From an uncultured bacterium (lineage in GTDB: Bacteria > Bacteroidota > Rhodothermia > Rhodothermales > Rubricoccaceae): a DNA stretch of 64,000 nt. Below the pieces are notes generated by a model. The model worked only from the letters and a program-made list of their open reading frames with translations, ran no database searches and was not told the origin of the DNA. Shown here one piece after another: positions 36,791-45,168 of this stretch. The position numbers and the translations under genes were made by a program. Location: assembly GCA_947493945.1 (NCBI GenBank), contig CANLSR010000004.1, forward strand, positions 1 to 64,000, given 5' to 3'. How positions within the stretch are numbered: position 1 is the first letter of the stretch; every line of letters begins with the position of its first letter.

Positions 36791-38604
36791 GCCCCGACCG
36801 GATCGGCGCGCCGCCACCGCCGCGTGGACGGGCGCGCGGCGTCGGCGTCGAGGTCGGCCAGCGCTTGCTGGGCCTCGGCGGCCACGGCGTCGGCGCGTTG
36901 CCCGAGGCCCGGGGCGTACCGGCCGCGCTCGCACGCCGCCCGCACCGCTCGGAGCCGGGCGCGCGCGTCCGGCGCCACGCCGGCGTCGGCCAGGGCCTCG
37001 TCGAGCGCGTCGGCCGAGAGCGGGCCGGCCGGCACGCCCAGCCGGTCGGACAGGAAGCCGCGGACGGCGCCCTCGATCTCGGCGAACGCGGCCGGTCCGT
37101 CCAACGTCTGGGCGCGCGTCAGGCGCCGCCGGACGTCGGCCGGCGCGCGGCGCCAGCGTCGCCGTGCCGTGTCGGCGGCCAGCCGCTGGCGGCCGGCGCG
37201 GGCGCCCAAGAACAGGGCCGCCGCCAAGGCCGGTAGGGCCAGCCCTCCGCCCAGGAGCGCCCACAGCCACGCGCCGCGCCCCGGCGGGCGCCGCCAGTCG
37301 GCCGAGGTCATCAGCCCGGCCGGCGCGTCGGGGCCGGCCGCGACCGGCGCCGCGTCGGCCAGCGCGTCGCCCCGGACCACGACCTCGACGGGGTCGGTCT
37401 GGACGGTCACGTAGCGGCCCGTCGTGGGGTCGAAGTAGGTCCACGGCGCGCCGGGGACCGTGAACCGGCCGCCGCCCTGGGGCACCAACGTGTAGGTGAA
37501 CGTCTTGACGCCGCGCAGCGGCTCGGCGCCGCGGAACACCTCGCGCTCCTCGCGCGGCGCGTAGGCGTCGAACCCGGGCGGCGCCTCGATCTCGGGGGCC
37601 GACAGCGTCGCGGTGTTGCCGTCGCCGCGGATCGAGACCTGGATGCGGACGGCGTCGCCGGCGTCGACCTGACGCGGCTCGGCGGTGGTGGAGACCTCGA
37701 ACTGGCCCACGGCCCCGGCGAACGACGGCGGCGCGCCGTCGGGCAGCGGTCGGACCTCGACGGACACCGACGGCGCCGTCACGTCGCGGTCCTCGTAGCG
37801 CGACGTGAAGGGCGAGAAAAAGGGCGCGAACGGGTCCGGCGACGGCTGGCGGTCGGTGCGGAGCAGGTCGACGGTAAAGTCCATCGGGGCCAGCTCCAGC
37901 GTGCCCGCACGGGTGGGGAACAGGGCGACGCGCCGGATGGTGACGGCCTCGTACGGCTGGCCGCCGACCGTGACGGGGCGCGGGTAGGTCGAAGCCACGT
38001 CCATCTCCTCGCGCCAGGCGCCGGGGGCGTCCCAGGTCCCGACCGGCGCCGTCTGGCGGGGCTGGATCTCGGGCTCGAAGTACAGCTCGTAGTCCACCAC
38101 GACCTGCTCGCCGACGTAGGCCGTGCGCCGGCTGGGCTCGGCCTGGACGAACAGCGGGCCGCGCGCGCCGGTCACGGAACGCGGCGAGGGCGCCACGCGC
38201 GCCGGCGGGCCGCGCTCGACGGTGACCGTGATGCCGTCCGCGGCGACGGGCTGGCCGCCGACGCGGGCGCGGAACCGCTCGATCCGCCCCGTCCCCGGCC
38301 GGACGGCCTCGTAGGCCCACGTCAGCCGGCGCTCGGTGCGGCCGTTGACCATCGTCGTGGCGTCGCTGGCGGGGAACTGGGACCGCAGGCGGAGCGCGCC
38401 CGTCGCCAGCGGCGGCCCGACGCTCTGCCCGCGCCCGCCCTCCAGCGTCACCGTGTAGGTCACCGTCTGCCCGACGGCCACGCGCCGAGCCGAGACCGCC
38501 GCCGAGGCCGACTGCGCCGCCGCCCCGCTGGCGGCCGCCACCGCCAGCGCGGCGAGCGCGACGGCGAGCCGGAGGCGGGATGGACGAGACGAGCGCGGCC
38601 GCAT
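36787..38604 (-). CDS. batD: BatD family protein
   Basis: This encodes about 605 residues. It is a secreted, membrane-anchored protein of the Bat aerotolerance set. It has a signal peptide (LAVALAALAVAAASGAAAQ), repeated immunoglobulin-like beta domains starting SARRVAVGQTVTYTVTLEG and a C-terminal membrane helix (WLWALLGGGLALPALAAALF) followed by a cytoplasmic helical region. The ATG at 38604 is one codon after a GTG (38607). Both lie over the stop codon of the upstream gene, indicating coupling. Confidence 0.85.
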   Translation of the reverse strand: MRPRSSRPSRLRLAVALAALAVAAASGAAAQSASAAVSARRVAVGQTVTYTVTLEGGRGQSVGPPLATGALRLRSQFPASDATTMVNGRTERRLTWAYEAVRPGTGRIERFRARVGGQPVAADGITVTVERGPPARVAPSPRSVTGARGPLFVQAEPSRRTAYVGEQVVVDYELYFEPEIQPRQTAPVGTWDAPGAWREEMDVASTYPRPVTVGGQPYEAVTIRRVALFPTRAGTLELAPMDFTVDLLRTDRQPSPDPFAPFFSPFTSRYEDRDVTAPSVSVEVRPLPDGAPPSFAGAVGQFEVSTTAEPRQVDAGDAVRIQVSIRGDGNTATLSAPEIEAPPGFDAYAPREEREVFRGAEPLRGVKTFTYTLVPQGGGRFTVPGAPWTYFDPTTGRYVTVQTDPVEVVVRGDALADAAPVAAGPDAPAGLMTSADWRRPPGRGAWLWALLGGGLALPALAAALFLGARAGRQRLAADTARRRWRRAPADVRRRLTRAQTLDGPAAFAEIEGAVRGFLSDRLGVPAGPLSADALDEALADAGVAPDARARLRAVRAACERGRYAPGLGQRADAVAAEAQQALADLDADAARPSTRRWRRADPVGA

Positions 38605-39182
38605 CACCAGTCTTTGTCGGAGCGGCGGCGCTGGGTGGGCGCGCGGCGCATCTCGCGCATCAGCAGCCGCTCCTCGCCGCCGACGGCGTCCAGGATGCGG
38701 TCGGCCTGGGTCGCCGTCATCTCGCCGGCCTGGCCCGCCGGCGGCGGCGCCTGCCCCGGCGCGGCCGACTGCGGAGGCGCCGTGTTGGTCTGGTCGCGCT
38801 CGGCCTCCGGCCCGTCCTCGGACGGCGGCCCGTCTTTCTCTGTCTGGTCCTCCGGCCCCTGACCGTTCTCGCCCTGGTCGCCCTCGCCCTGGTCGCCGGC
38901 CTCGGAGTTCTGGGCGTCCTGGTCCTGCTGGCCGCCGTCCTGGTTGTCCTGCTCGTCCTGCTGCTGCTGGATCAGGTCGCGGAGCGCCTGCAGGCGCGCG
39001 TCGCCGGGCGCCTGCGCCAGGCCGGCGTCGACGGCGGCGAGCGCGGCGGCTTGCTCACCGTCGACGAACTGGCGGGCGCCGCGGTGGTAGAGGTCGCGGG
39101 CCGACGGGCCGGGCGCCGTCTGGGCGATCCCGGCCGAGGCCAGGATCACCAGCCCGGCGAGGACGAGGTGGGAGCGGGTCAT
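38604..39182 (-). CDS. batC: BatC-like secreted protein with Gln/Asp/Glu-rich tail
   Basis: This is a 192-residue protein with a signal peptide (MTRSHLVLAGLVILASAGIA) and a TPR-like stretch (ARDLYHRGARQFVDGEQAAAL). A low-complexity Q/D/E/G-rich segment follows (QQQQDEQDNQDGGQQDQD and onward). The C-terminus DRILDAVGGEERLLMREM resembles the conserved end of BatC. It overlaps both neighbours by four bases. The preceding gene already carries TPR repeats, so BatC function seems split. Confidence 0.72.
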   Translation of the reverse strand: MTRSHLVLAGLVILASAGIAQTAPGPSARDLYHRGARQFVDGEQAAALAAVDAGLAQAPGDARLQALRDLIQQQQDEQDNQDGGQQDQDAQNSEAGDQGEGDQGENGQGPEDQTEKDGPPSEDGPEAERDQTNTAPPQSAAPGQAPPPAGQAGEMTATQADRILDAVGGEERLLMREMRRAPTQRRRSDKDW

Positions 39183-40942
39183 GGGGACGGGGAGTCGCGG
39201 GCGGCCGGCACCGTGTCTTCGATCTCGACCACGCCGCCCAGCCGCTGGATAAACTCGGCGTAGGCGGCGACGGTCGAGTCGCGGAGCAGGCCGTCTTCCA
39301 TGACGTCCAGCGCGGCGCGGTATTGCCGGGCGTCGACGAGCGAGTCGGCGCGGGCCTTGAGGCGCTCGGCGAGGTCGGAGGGCTCGGGCGCTTCGGGCGG
39401 AGTCTCCAGACGCCGCCGGGCGATCTCCTGGTTCCGCCGGGCCTCGGCGCGGTCGGGGCCGAGCAGGAGGGCCAGCCGGAGCAGCGAGTCGGCCCGCGCG
39501 GCGTCGTCGGCCAAGAGCGCCGCCGTGCCGGCGTCGTAGGCGTAGCGGGCGCGCCGGCCCGAGTCGTCGGCGTGCGACAGGGCCTCGGCGAACGCGCTGT
39601 CGGCCTCGGCGTAGCGTTGCTGCTGGGCGCGGGCTACGCCCAGCGCTTGCCACAGCCGCGCCTGGACGTCGCGCGGCACGTCGGGCGTGGCGAGCGCCGA
39701 GATCAGGGCCGCCTCGGCGCCCTCGGCGTCGCCGGCCTCCAGAAGCTCCACCCCGGCTCGGCCGCCGCTCACGCCCGGCTGGAGCGCAGCCAGCGGATCG
39801 GTGCATCCGCCCAGGAGCATCAGCCCGGCGAGCGCCGCCGCCAGCGGGGCGGTCGCGAGCCGCTGGCGGTCGGAGTCGGCGGGACGAGCGGCGTCGGCGG
39901 ACGTCTCGGAATTGGGCGTGTCATCGGTCGAGGCGTCGTCGTCGCGTGGGCGGCGCAGGGCCACGACGCGCTCGGCGGCGAGGAGGAGGAGCGCCAGCGC
40001 GAGCGGCCACTGGAAGCGCTCGGCCTCGGCCGAGAACTCGTCCTGGGACACCACGGCGCGGTCCAGCCCGTCCAACTCGTCGTTGATGGCCCCCGCGGCC
40101 GACCGCCGGCCGACCCGGTACAGGCCGCCGCGGCCGGCCAGGTCGCGCAGCGCCCCGGGCTCGAAGCGCGTGACGATGGGCGTACCGGACCGGTCGCGGC
40201 GGTCGCCGGCCAAACGCCCGTTGTAGACCTGGGGCACCGGCGCCCCCTCGTCCGTGCCGACGCCCAGCGCCAGCAGCGTCACGCCTTGGTCGCGGAGCGC
40301 GTCGGCCTCGGCGCCCAGGCCGCCCTCGTGGTCCTCGCCGTCCGAGACCACTAGGAGGGCGCGCGGCCGCTCTTGCTCTTCGCTGCCGGCGTTGAACGCC
40401 TGGTCGGCCACGGCCAGGGCGCGGGCGAAGTCGGTGCCCTGGACGGCCACCTGCTCCGGGCTCGCCGCGTCTAGGAACAGGCGCAGGGCGCCGCGGTCGG
40501 TCGTCAGCGGGCACTGCAGGAACGCCTCGCCGGCGAACACCACCAGCCCGACGCGGTCGCCCCGGCGGGCCTCGACGACGCGCTCGATCTCGAGCTTGGC
40601 GCGGTCGAGCCGGGTCGGGGCCACGTCTTGGGCGCGCATCGAGTCCGACACGTCGAGCGCGATGATCAGGTCCAGCGACTCCTGCTGGCTCTCGCGCAGC
40701 GCCGTCCCGACGCGCGGCCCGGCCAGCGCGACCGCCCCAGCGGCGAGCGCGCCCACGACGAGGGCTCCGCGTACCGTCCGGCGCCGGGCCAGCGGCCCCA
40801 GCCCCTGCGGCCGGTCGGCGCGGGCCCCCAGGAACAGCCGCAGCGCGTGGGCCCGCTGGCGGGCGGCGTAGGCGAGCAGCGCCAGCGCCGCGGGCACCAG
40901 CACCACGGCGAGCAGGAGGACGGCGGGGGAGCGGAACGACAT
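39179..40942 (-). CDS. batB: BatB-type VWA protein fused to a TPR domain
   Basis: This is a 587-residue protein. N-terminal membrane helices precede a von Willebrand A domain with the MIDAS motif LIIALDVSDSMRAQD and LLVVSDGEDHEGGLGAEADALRD. A membrane helix at about 320 follows. After it comes a linker containing LAGLMLLGGCTDPL, which looks like a lipoprotein signal inside the chain. The rest is a TPR region (GVELLEAGDAEGAEAALISA and similar). It appears to be batB fused in frame to a batC-type lipoprotein gene. Confidence 0.85.
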   Translation of the reverse strand: MSFRSPAVLLLAVVLVPAALALLAYAARQRAHALRLFLGARADRPQGLGPLARRRTVRGALVVGALAAGAVALAGPRVGTALRESQQESLDLIIALDVSDSMRAQDVAPTRLDRAKLEIERVVEARRGDRVGLVVFAGEAFLQCPLTTDRGALRLFLDAASPEQVAVQGTDFARALAVADQAFNAGSEEQERPRALLVVSDGEDHEGGLGAEADALRDQGVTLLALGVGTDEGAPVPQVYNGRLAGDRRDRSGTPIVTRFEPGALRDLAGRGGLYRVGRRSAAGAINDELDGLDRAVVSQDEFSAEAERFQWPLALALLLLAAERVVALRRPRDDDASTDDTPNSETSADAARPADSDRQRLATAPLAAALAGLMLLGGCTDPLAALQPGVSGGRAGVELLEAGDAEGAEAALISALATPDVPRDVQARLWQALGVARAQQQRYAEADSAFAEALSHADDSGRRARYAYDAGTAALLADDAARADSLLRLALLLGPDRAEARRNQEIARRRLETPPEAPEPSDLAERLKARADSLVDARQYRAALDVMEDGLLRDSTVAAYAEFIQRLGGVVEIEDTVPAARDSPSP

Positions 40943-41037
40943 GGCGCGCAAGCCTAACTCTGACACGGCCGGCCGTGGTGTGCGTTTGCCGCCCGTCCAC
41001 GCCGGGCGCCGCTGGTCCGGCGCCGCGCCGGCCCTCG

Positions 41038-41064
41038 CCCCGCTGGCGCCGGCCGCCAGCGGGG
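41038..41064. terminator. Hairpin between batA and batB
   Basis: CCCCGCTGGCG (41038-41048) pairs perfectly with CGCCAGCGGGG (41054-41064). It starts 2 bases after the batA stop (minus strand) and has no T run. It could lower expression of the downstream bat genes relative to batA. Confidence 0.5.
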
Positions 41065-41066
41065 AG

Positions 41067-42035
41067 CTACGGCACCTCGCGGAGCCGCGTCGAGGACAGC
41101 ACGACGGAGGCCACCAGGCACAGCAGCGCCGGCCACAGAAACACCGGGTAGCGTTCTTCGACGTCCAGGAGGACGGTCTCCTCGGTCTCGGTCCGCTCCA
41201 GGCGCGAGATCTCGTCGTAGATCTCGCGCAGGGCCTGGGCGTCGGTAGCGCGGAAGTAGCGCCCGCCCGTCGTCTCGGCGACGCCCTGGAGCGCCGTCTC
41301 GTCCACCTCGGCCCGTGGCCCGAGCCCGCCGAAGGGCCCGAACGAGCGCGCGAACCCGTCGCCGCCGACGCCGATGGCGTAGACCTTGACGCCCAGCGCC
41401 GCCGCCGCCTCGGCCGCCGTCTGCGGGTCCACCTGGCCTCGGTTGTTCTGGCCGTCGGTGAGCAAGATCACCACCTTGGAGGCCGCCTCCGAGTCGCGCA
41501 ACCGGGCCGTGGCCGTCGCGAGCGCCGTGCCGATGGCCGTGCCGTCCTCGATGAGCCCCATCCGCACCTCCTGGAGCATGGTCAGGAGGAACGGATAGTC
41601 GAGCGTCAGCGGCGCCTGGGTGTAGGCCTGGGCCGCGAACACCACCAGCCCGATCCGGTCGGACTCCCGCCCGCGCACGAACTCGGCGGCGACGGCCTTG
41701 GCGGCCTCGAACCGGTTGGGCACAAAGTCCTCGGCCGTCATCGACGTCGACACGTCGAGCGCCAAGACGATGTCGATCCCCTCGGTCGAACGCTCCACGG
41801 ACGCGTCGCGCACCTGGGGCCGAGCCATCGCCACGGTCCCGAGCGCGAGCGCCGCCAGCAGCAGCGCCTCGGGCAGCCCGCGCAGCCGCGCCCAGCCGGT
41901 CGTCTGCAGTGCCGCCGCGTCGCCCGCGACCGAGTAACGCACGCCCGGCGCCCCGCCCGGCCGCCGCCACGCGGCCACCGCCAGCGCGGCGACGGCGGGC
42001 AGCAGGAGGAGCCAGAGCGGGGAGGCGAACGACAA
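41067..42035 (-). CDS. batA: BatA-type VWA membrane protein
   Basis: This is a 322-residue protein. Two membrane helices at the N-terminus and one at the C-terminus bracket a VWA domain with MIDAS DIVLALDVSTSMTAEDF and VVILLTDGQNNRGQVDPQTA. Bat VWA proteins act with MoxR and DUF58 partners in envelope stress and aerotolerance. The likely start is TTG at 42035 (MSFASPLWLLLLP), directly next to a heptanucleotide array, so the original start region may have been replaced. Confidence 0.88.
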   Translation of the reverse strand: MSFASPLWLLLLPAVAALAVAAWRRPGGAPGVRYSVAGDAAALQTTGWARLRGLPEALLLAALALGTVAMARPQVRDASVERSTEGIDIVLALDVSTSMTAEDFVPNRFEAAKAVAAEFVRGRESDRIGLVVFAAQAYTQAPLTLDYPFLLTMLQEVRMGLIEDGTAIGTALATATARLRDSEAASKVVILLTDGQNNRGQVDPQTAAEAAAALGVKVYAIGVGGDGFARSFGPFGGLGPRAEVDETALQGVAETTGGRYFRATDAQALREIYDEISRLERTETEETVLLDVEERYPVFLWPALLCLVASVVLSSTRLREVP

Positions 42036-42063
42036 GGGATCAGGGGTGAGGAATCAGGGAGAG
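42036..42063. repeat. Heptanucleotide array at the 5' end of batA
   Basis: The units GGGATCA, GGGGTGA, GGAATCA and GGGAGAG follow each other without gaps. They begin directly next to the batA TTG start codon. They are inverted relative to the array at 42391-42411 on the other side of the four-helix-bundle remnant. Confidence 0.75.
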
Positions 42064-42068
42064 GCAGG

Positions 42069-42411
42069 CTACCGCAGCGACCTCATCAAACCCGACAGCA
42101 TCTTGCTGATTTCGACCGTCAGCGCCAGAATGAGATCAACGGTCTCGGGCTCGACGTAGCGACGGCGCTCGGCGATCCGCAACTGGGTTTCGATCTCGTA
42201 GAGCGAGCCTCGGGCGTAGCGGAGAAACTGAACATATTCCTTCGCGCCCGCGTCCCCACCCCTCCGCAATGTTGGAGGGGAACGATTGGGTCGCGTCGTA
42301 GACCGCGTCGGTCAGGTCCATCGACTTCTGCCACACCTTGAGATTGGTGTGTCGCCCGATCTGCGAGCGGGACCCTTGCGGTTCGCTGTCTCCTGATTCC
42401 TGATCGTTCAT
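42069..42411 (-). pseudogene. Broken four-helix-bundle (S23/IVS-type) protein gene
   Basis: The ATG at 42411 overlaps the stop of the sirtuin gene. The reading frame gives MNDQESGD..., then LKVWQKSMDLTDAVYDATQ and SFPSNIAEGWGRG. It then loses phase near 42245-42255. The continuing frame encodes AKEYVQFLRYARGSLYEIET and ends at 42069. These are the conserved parts of the four-helix-bundle family known from 23S rRNA intervening sequences. Compared with the family, about 20 residues between the first and second helix (the LTSQ-RRA region) are missing, and a one-base shift breaks the gene. Its first codons are the heptamers GATCAGG and AATCAGG. Confidence 0.8.
42391..42411. repeat. Heptanucleotide array at the 5' end of the four-helix-bundle remnant
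   Basis: The units TCCTGAT, TCCTGAT and CGTTCAT end exactly on the start codon of the remnant (CAT on the plus strand). They are the inverted partner of the array at 42036-42063 and use the same words as the array upstream of purQ. Confidence 0.7.
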
Positions 42412-43169
42412 GCCTCTGGGAGCGCAGCGACCAGCAAGGGCAACACGTCGCCCGCCCGGCCCCGCACCTGTTCGTTCAGCCGAGGGGCGATGTCGCTGGG
42501 CGTGGGGTTGACCTCGGCGACGTAGGCCCCGGCCTGCCGTGCGATCTGGGGCAGCCCAGCCGCGGGGTAGACCACGGCGCTGGTGCCGACCGACAGGTAG
42601 ACGTCGGCCAGAGCGGCGGCCTCCGTCGATTGGGCGATGGCCTCCTCGGGCAGCATCTCGCCAAACCACACCACGTCGGGGCGGACCAAGCCGCCGCACT
42701 CCTCGCACGTTAGCGGGCCATGCGCGCCGGCGGACTCGGCGGCGGGCGCGCCGCACCGCAGGCAGTACGAGCGCAGGAGGGACCCGTGGAGCTCGACCAG
42801 GTTCTCGGTTCCGGCGCGGGCGTGGAGCCCGTCCACGTTCTGGGTCGAGAGCAGGAACTCGCCGCCGCGGCCCGTCACCCAGCGCTCCAGCTCTGCGAGC
42901 GCGACGTGGCCGGGGTTAGGCTCGACGGCCTCGACGATCTCGCGCCGGTGGGCGTACCAGCCCTGCACCAGCTCCGGGTTGGACAGGAACGCCTCGACGT
43001 TGGCTAGCTCCTCGGGCCGGAACTTCTGCCACAGGCCGTCCGGGTCGCGGAAGGTGGGCACGCCGCTCTCGGCCGAGATGCCGGCGCCGGTCAGCACGGC
43101 CACACGTTGGGCGTCGCGCAGGCGCTGGACGAGCGTGTCGGAAAACGGCGGGCCGATGGGCTGATGCAC
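42408..43169 (-). CDS. cobB: Sirtuin-type NAD-dependent protein deacylase
   Basis: This is a 253-residue class III sirtuin. It has the NAD-binding VAVLTGAGISAESGVPTFRD, the motif STQNVDGLHARAG, the catalytic His in ENLVELHGSLL and zinc cysteines CLRC and CEEC. WFGEMLPEEA and VGTSAVVYPAAGLP follow. The start is GTG at 43169. It is unusual to find it inside a bat cluster; heptamer arrays lie on both sides (43213-43247 and 42391-42411), which suggests that this segment was inserted. Confidence 0.93.
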   Translation of the reverse strand: MHQPIGPPFSDTLVQRLRDAQRVAVLTGAGISAESGVPTFRDPDGLWQKFRPEELANVEAFLSNPELVQGWYAHRREIVEAVEPNPGHVALAELERWVTGRGGEFLLSTQNVDGLHARAGTENLVELHGSLLRSYCLRCGAPAAESAGAHGPLTCEECGGLVRPDVVWFGEMLPEEAIAQSTEAAALADVYLSVGTSAVVYPAAGLPQIARQAGAYVAEVNPTPSDIAPRLNEQVRGRAGDVLPLLVAALPEA

Positions 43170-43180
43170 GAGCGGAGGCG

Positions 43181-44185
43181 TCAGGGAGCGGGGGGGACTA
43201 GGGACGTCGCAGACTCCTCATTCCTGTCCTCGGCCTCCTGATTCCTCAGGTCCTCCTCGACCGCCTCGATGGCCGCGCGGGCGTCGGCGCGCAGCCGAGC
43301 GACCACCTGGGGCGCCGGGCGGAGGCCGGCGAACGCCACCAGGTCGGTCGGCACGAGCGACTGGCGGACGGCCTGGGCGGCGGCGTCCGGCACGCGCGGG
43401 TCGGCGCGGAGGGCGTCCAGCAGTTCGGTCGTGGTCGCGCGGCGCGCGGGGATCGCCAGCCGGTCGGCGAGGTAGCCGCGGACCACGTCGCGGACGGCCA
43501 CCACGTGCGCCTCGACCTCGGCCGGCGTCGCGGGCGCCTCGCCGTCGAGCGCCGCCAGCCGGGCGCGGGCGGCGGGGTAGGGCGGGACTCGCGGCGCCGC
43601 GGGCGGACGCCGTAGCAGCGACCGCACGCCCCACACGGCGCCGGCGATCACCGCCAGGGCCAGCGCGCCCAGCGCCAGCCACAGCGGCGTCGCGCTGGGG
43701 AACGCCTCGGGCGGCCCGACGGGCGCCGGCTCGTAGGGCGGCGGCCCGCCCAGCACCGACCGCACCGGCACGAGCGCCGTCCCGGTCTGGACCTCGGCGG
43801 TGTCGACGCGCACCGCGACCGGCCCGACGCGCGCCGAGTCGGCGGCGAACGTGACCACGCGGTACACCGCGCTGTCGACGCGGACGGCCCCGCGCACGGC
43901 CGGCGGCAGGCGGCGGACCGACAGCGCCTCGGCGTCTCCTAACGTCAAGAGCGGCCCGGCCTCGGGCGAGCCGGCGGGGACTTCGGCAAACCGGACCTGG
44001 CGCCCCGGCCCGTGCGCCACCGTGACGGCGACCTCGAACGGCGTGCCGGCCGAGACCGAGTCGGCCAGCACCGCCAGCCGGGCCGTCTGCGCGCCCGCCC
44101 CGCTGGCGGTGGCGATGAGCAGGACGAGCAGCCCGCCGAGGCGCGCCGCCAGCTGGGTACGCCGCTCCCCCCGCAAGTCCGCCAT
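43181..44185 (-). CDS. BatX-like membrane protein (DUF4381-type layout)
   Basis: This is a 334-residue protein with a signal peptide (LAARLGGLLVLLIATASGAG), an extracytoplasmic beta domain, one membrane helix (LWLALGALALAVIAGAVWGV) and a cytoplasmic helical region with VRDVVRGYLADRLAIPARRATTTELLDAL. This layout is common between DUF58 and batA genes. The start at 44185 is preferred over 44281 because a hairpin (44191-44215) lies between them; the earlier ATG would overlap the DUF58 stop. The last residues (LRNQEAEDRNEES) are encoded by heptamer repeats. Confidence 0.75.
   Translation of the reverse strand: MADLRGERRTQLAARLGGLLVLLIATASGAGAQTARLAVLADSVSAGTPFEVAVTVAHGPGRQVRFAEVPAGSPEAGPLLTLGDAEALSVRRLPPAVRGAVRVDSAVYRVVTFAADSARVGPVAVRVDTAEVQTGTALVPVRSVLGGPPPYEPAPVGPPEAFPSATPLWLALGALALAVIAGAVWGVRSLLRRPPAAPRVPPYPAARARLAALDGEAPATPAEVEAHVVAVRDVVRGYLADRLAIPARRATTTELLDALRADPRVPDAAAQAVRQSLVPTDLVAFAGLRPAPQVVARLRADARAAIEAVEEDLRNQEAEDRNEESATSLVPPAP
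43213..43247. repeat. Heptanucleotide array inside the 3' end of the BatX-like gene
   Basis: ACTCCTC, ATTCCTG, TCCTCGG, CCTCCTG and ATTCCTC follow in strict 7-base phase and resemble the GATTCCT words of the nearby arrays. Here they are translated as the C-terminal tail of the membrane protein. Confidence 0.55.
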
Positions 44186-44277
44186 CGCTCCGCCCACTGA
44201 GCGCAGCGGTGGGCGTTCGGACGGGGGGAGCGGATCGCCGAGACGTCCCGCCAGCCGGGCACGCCGTTTCTCGCGTC

Positions 44278-45168
44278 TCATCGCCGGCCTCGGATGCGCT
44301 GGCGGAAAAAGGCCGACAGCGGCTCGACGTAGTCCTCGTCGGTCTGCAACGTCACGTGATCGACGCGGGCCTGGGCGAGCACCGACTCGGCGCGGGCGGC
44401 GCGGCGCTGGGCGCGCTCGGCGAACGCGTGCCGCACCGCGGCGCTCGAGGTGTCCACCAAGGCCGCCTGGCCGGTCTCCGAGTCCACCACGCGCAGCAGC
44501 CCGACGGCCGGCAGCGCCAGCTCGCGCGGGTCCACCAGCCGCACGGCCACCAGGTCGTGCTTCTGGGCCACCACGCGCAGCGACCGCGCGACCGGGGCCT
44601 CCGTCGCCTGCGGGATCAAGAAGTCGCTCACCAGCACCACGATGGCGCGGCGCCGCTGGACGTGCATCACGTGGTCGAGCGCCACCGCCAGGTCGGTGCC
44701 GCGCTGGCGGGGCTCGTGGGCGAACAGGTCGCGGACGAGCCGGAGCACGTGGCGCTTGCCGCGCTTGGGCGGGACGAACCGCTCGACGCGGTCGGTAAAC
44801 AGGACCATCCCCACCTTGTCGCTGTTGCGCAGCGCCGAGAAGCCGAGCACGGCGCACACCTCGGCGGCCAGGTCGCGCTTGGCCCTAGCGCTGCCAAAGT
44901 CGGCGCTGCCCGAGACGTCGACCATCAGGAACAGCGTCTGCTCGCGCTCCTCCTCGAACAGCTTGACGTAGGGCTCGCCGGCCCGCGCCGACACGTTCCA
45001 GTCGATGGTCCGCACGTCGTCGCCGATCTGGTAGGGGCGGACCTCGGCGAACTCGATGCCCCGGCCCTTGAACGCCGAGTGGTACTCGCCCCCGAACACG
45101 TCGTCCACCAGCCCGCGCGTGCGGACCTCGACGTGGCGGATCTTTTTGAACAGCTCCCTGGGGATCAA
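44278..45168 (-). CDS. DUF58 domain protein of the Bat/MoxR system
   Basis: This is a 296-residue protein. The DUF58 signatures are VFGGEYHSAFKGRGIEFAEV, VRTIDWNVSARAGEPYVKLF and the following FLMVDVSGSADFGSA (VWA-like). DUF58 proteins act with MoxR ATPases and Bat proteins; no moxR is seen in this window. The likely start is TTG at 45168, and TTGATCCCC itself is part of a heptamer array. It is first in the minus-strand bat cluster and divergent from purQ. Confidence 0.88.
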   Translation of the reverse strand: MIPRELFKKIRHVEVRTRGLVDDVFGGEYHSAFKGRGIEFAEVRPYQIGDDVRTIDWNVSARAGEPYVKLFEEEREQTLFLMVDVSGSADFGSARAKRDLAAEVCAVLGFSALRNSDKVGMVLFTDRVERFVPPKRGKRHVLRLVRDLFAHEPRQRGTDLAVALDHVMHVQRRRAIVVLVSDFLIPQATEAPVARSLRVVAQKHDLVAVRLVDPRELALPAVGLLRVVDSETGQAALVDTSSAAVRHAFAERAQRRAARAESVLAQARVDHVTLQTDEDYVEPLSAFFRQRIRGRR

